From CAYZTY01 sp964444665 (GTDB lineage Bacteria > Planctomycetota > Phycisphaerae > Sedimentisphaerales > CAYZTY01): DNA of 64,000 nucleotides. Positions 63,385 to 64,000 of the stretch are shown piece after piece (position 1 is the first letter of the stretch; each line of letters begins with the position of its first letter). The position numbers and the translations under genes were made by a program. The notes beneath the pieces were generated by a model, which worked only from the letters and a program-made list of their open reading frames with translations, searched no databases and was not told where the DNA came from. The stretch spans positions 123,420-187,419 of the forward strand of contig CAYUIE010000006.1 in the NCBI GenBank assembly GCA_964444665.1. The letters are read 5' to 3'.

Positions 63385-63951
63385 ATGAAGGTTTTACTTT
63401 GTGAGGATGTTGAGAAATTAGGCTGGGTTGGTGATGTTGTGGAAGTCAGCGATGGTTACGCGAGGAATTACTTGCTGCCTCATCGGCTTGGGATAATACC
63501 TACGAAGGGCAATCTAAGGTCGCTGGCTCAGGCGAAGGCGGAAAGAGCGGAACAGCTAAAAACTGTTTGCCAAAGGGCCGAGCAGGCCGCTTCGGCGGTC
63601 GCCGGAGCCGAGGTAGTCATCTCGGCAAAGGCTAATGAGCAGGGACATTTGTTTGGGTCAGTCGGCCCGCTTGATATAGCAGCCAAGCTTCGGGAACAGG
63701 GCTTTGAGGTTGCTGATGAAGCAGTACGTATGGGTGAACATATCAAAGACGTCGGCACACATGAAGTTGAGCTCGTGTTTAAAAAGCCGGCCGAGGGCGG
63801 CTTGGTTGCAGACCTTACGGAAAAAATTAATGTAGTGGTGGCCGCGGAGAGTGGCGAGCCGGACGTACAAGCAGAAGAAGCGAAAGACCAACCGAGCTCA
63901 GCCGCGCCCCAGCAGGCAGGTGAGCAACAGCAGGACAACCCAGTCGCCTAG
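63385..63951 (+). CDS. rplI: 50S ribosomal protein L9
   Basis: 188 residues from ATG 63385. MKVLLCEDVEKLGWVGDVVEVSDGYARNYLLPHRLG is the L9 signature N-domain. The C-domain holds HLFGSVGPLDIAAKL and an acidic tail of about 35 residues, which is longer than usual. It completes the operon; the window ends shortly after. Confidence 0.95.
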   Translation: MKVLLCEDVEKLGWVGDVVEVSDGYARNYLLPHRLGIIPTKGNLRSLAQAKAERAEQLKTVCQRAEQAASAVAGAEVVISAKANEQGHLFGSVGPLDIAAKLREQGFEVADEAVRMGEHIKDVGTHEVELVFKKPAEGGLVADLTEKINVVVAAESGEPDVQAEEAKDQPSSAAPQQAGEQQQDNPVA

Positions 63952-64000
63952 TAGTCTGTCACATCTAAATTACTGGGTATAGTTTTTTCAATTTTACACG

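Overview
This window looks like chromosomal sequence from an uncultured planctomycete of class Phycisphaerae, possibly Sedimentisphaerales. I infer this from family content, not from any search. The supporting signs are several secreted proteins with dockerin-type calcium repeats, a PEP-CTERM protein with HAF repeats, a BlaR1-like M56 peptidase carrying a large sensor tail, TlpA-like thioredoxins with carboxypeptidase-regulatory-like domains, polysaccharide-degrading enzymes, and moderate GC. I see no phage, integrase, transposase, CRISPR array or rRNA.

Layout. 1-3.6 kb: the 3' part of an M56 sensor peptidase, converging on a Topo VI-A/Spo11-like Toprim protein and a small overlapping ORF. 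3.7-14 kb: a mostly minus-strand housekeeping stretch with a class V aminotransferase and a DUF1015 protein, tilS, a TPR lipoprotein, an XRE/DUF2975 pair, ispD, a ferritin-like protein, a duplicated TlpA-like thioredoxin and a cobalamin adenosyltransferase. 14-22 kb: a PEP-CTERM/HAF protein, aldo/keto reductase, glycerate kinase, a B12-type radical SAM enzyme, and an orphan PilB/GspE-like ATPase with a CvpA-like membrane protein. 22-30 kb: carbohydrate genes (GH39, xylA), a secreted RCC1-repeat/dockerin protein and an ORF interrupted by an in-frame TGA.

30-37 kb is the most unusual part. One minus-strand run carries three paralogues of a zinc phospholipase C/P1-nuclease-like secreted protein at three lengths (756, 304 and 139 aa). 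They alternate with three unrelated small membrane proteins and two paralogous dockerin proteins. 37-47 kb holds a MATE transporter, a large secreted esterase, a WYL regulator and a 1481-aa fused 2-hydroxyacyl-CoA dehydratase activase/dehydratase-like protein.

From 47.9 kb the strand bias flips to plus: dnaN, a DciA-like gene and gyrB, then a TPR lipoprotein, ftsK, tRNA-Gln(TTG), a shortened glmU, and a prs-rplY-pth-rpsF-ssb-rpsR-rplI cluster. Divergence from the 47.42-47.90 kb gap, next to dnaN/gyrB, makes that gap a candidate replication-origin region, although I see no canonical DnaA box there.

Together the genes describe a saccharolytic organism that secretes repeat- and dockerin-bearing proteins. 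Core replication and translation genes sit on the right and accessory surface or secreted modules in the middle.
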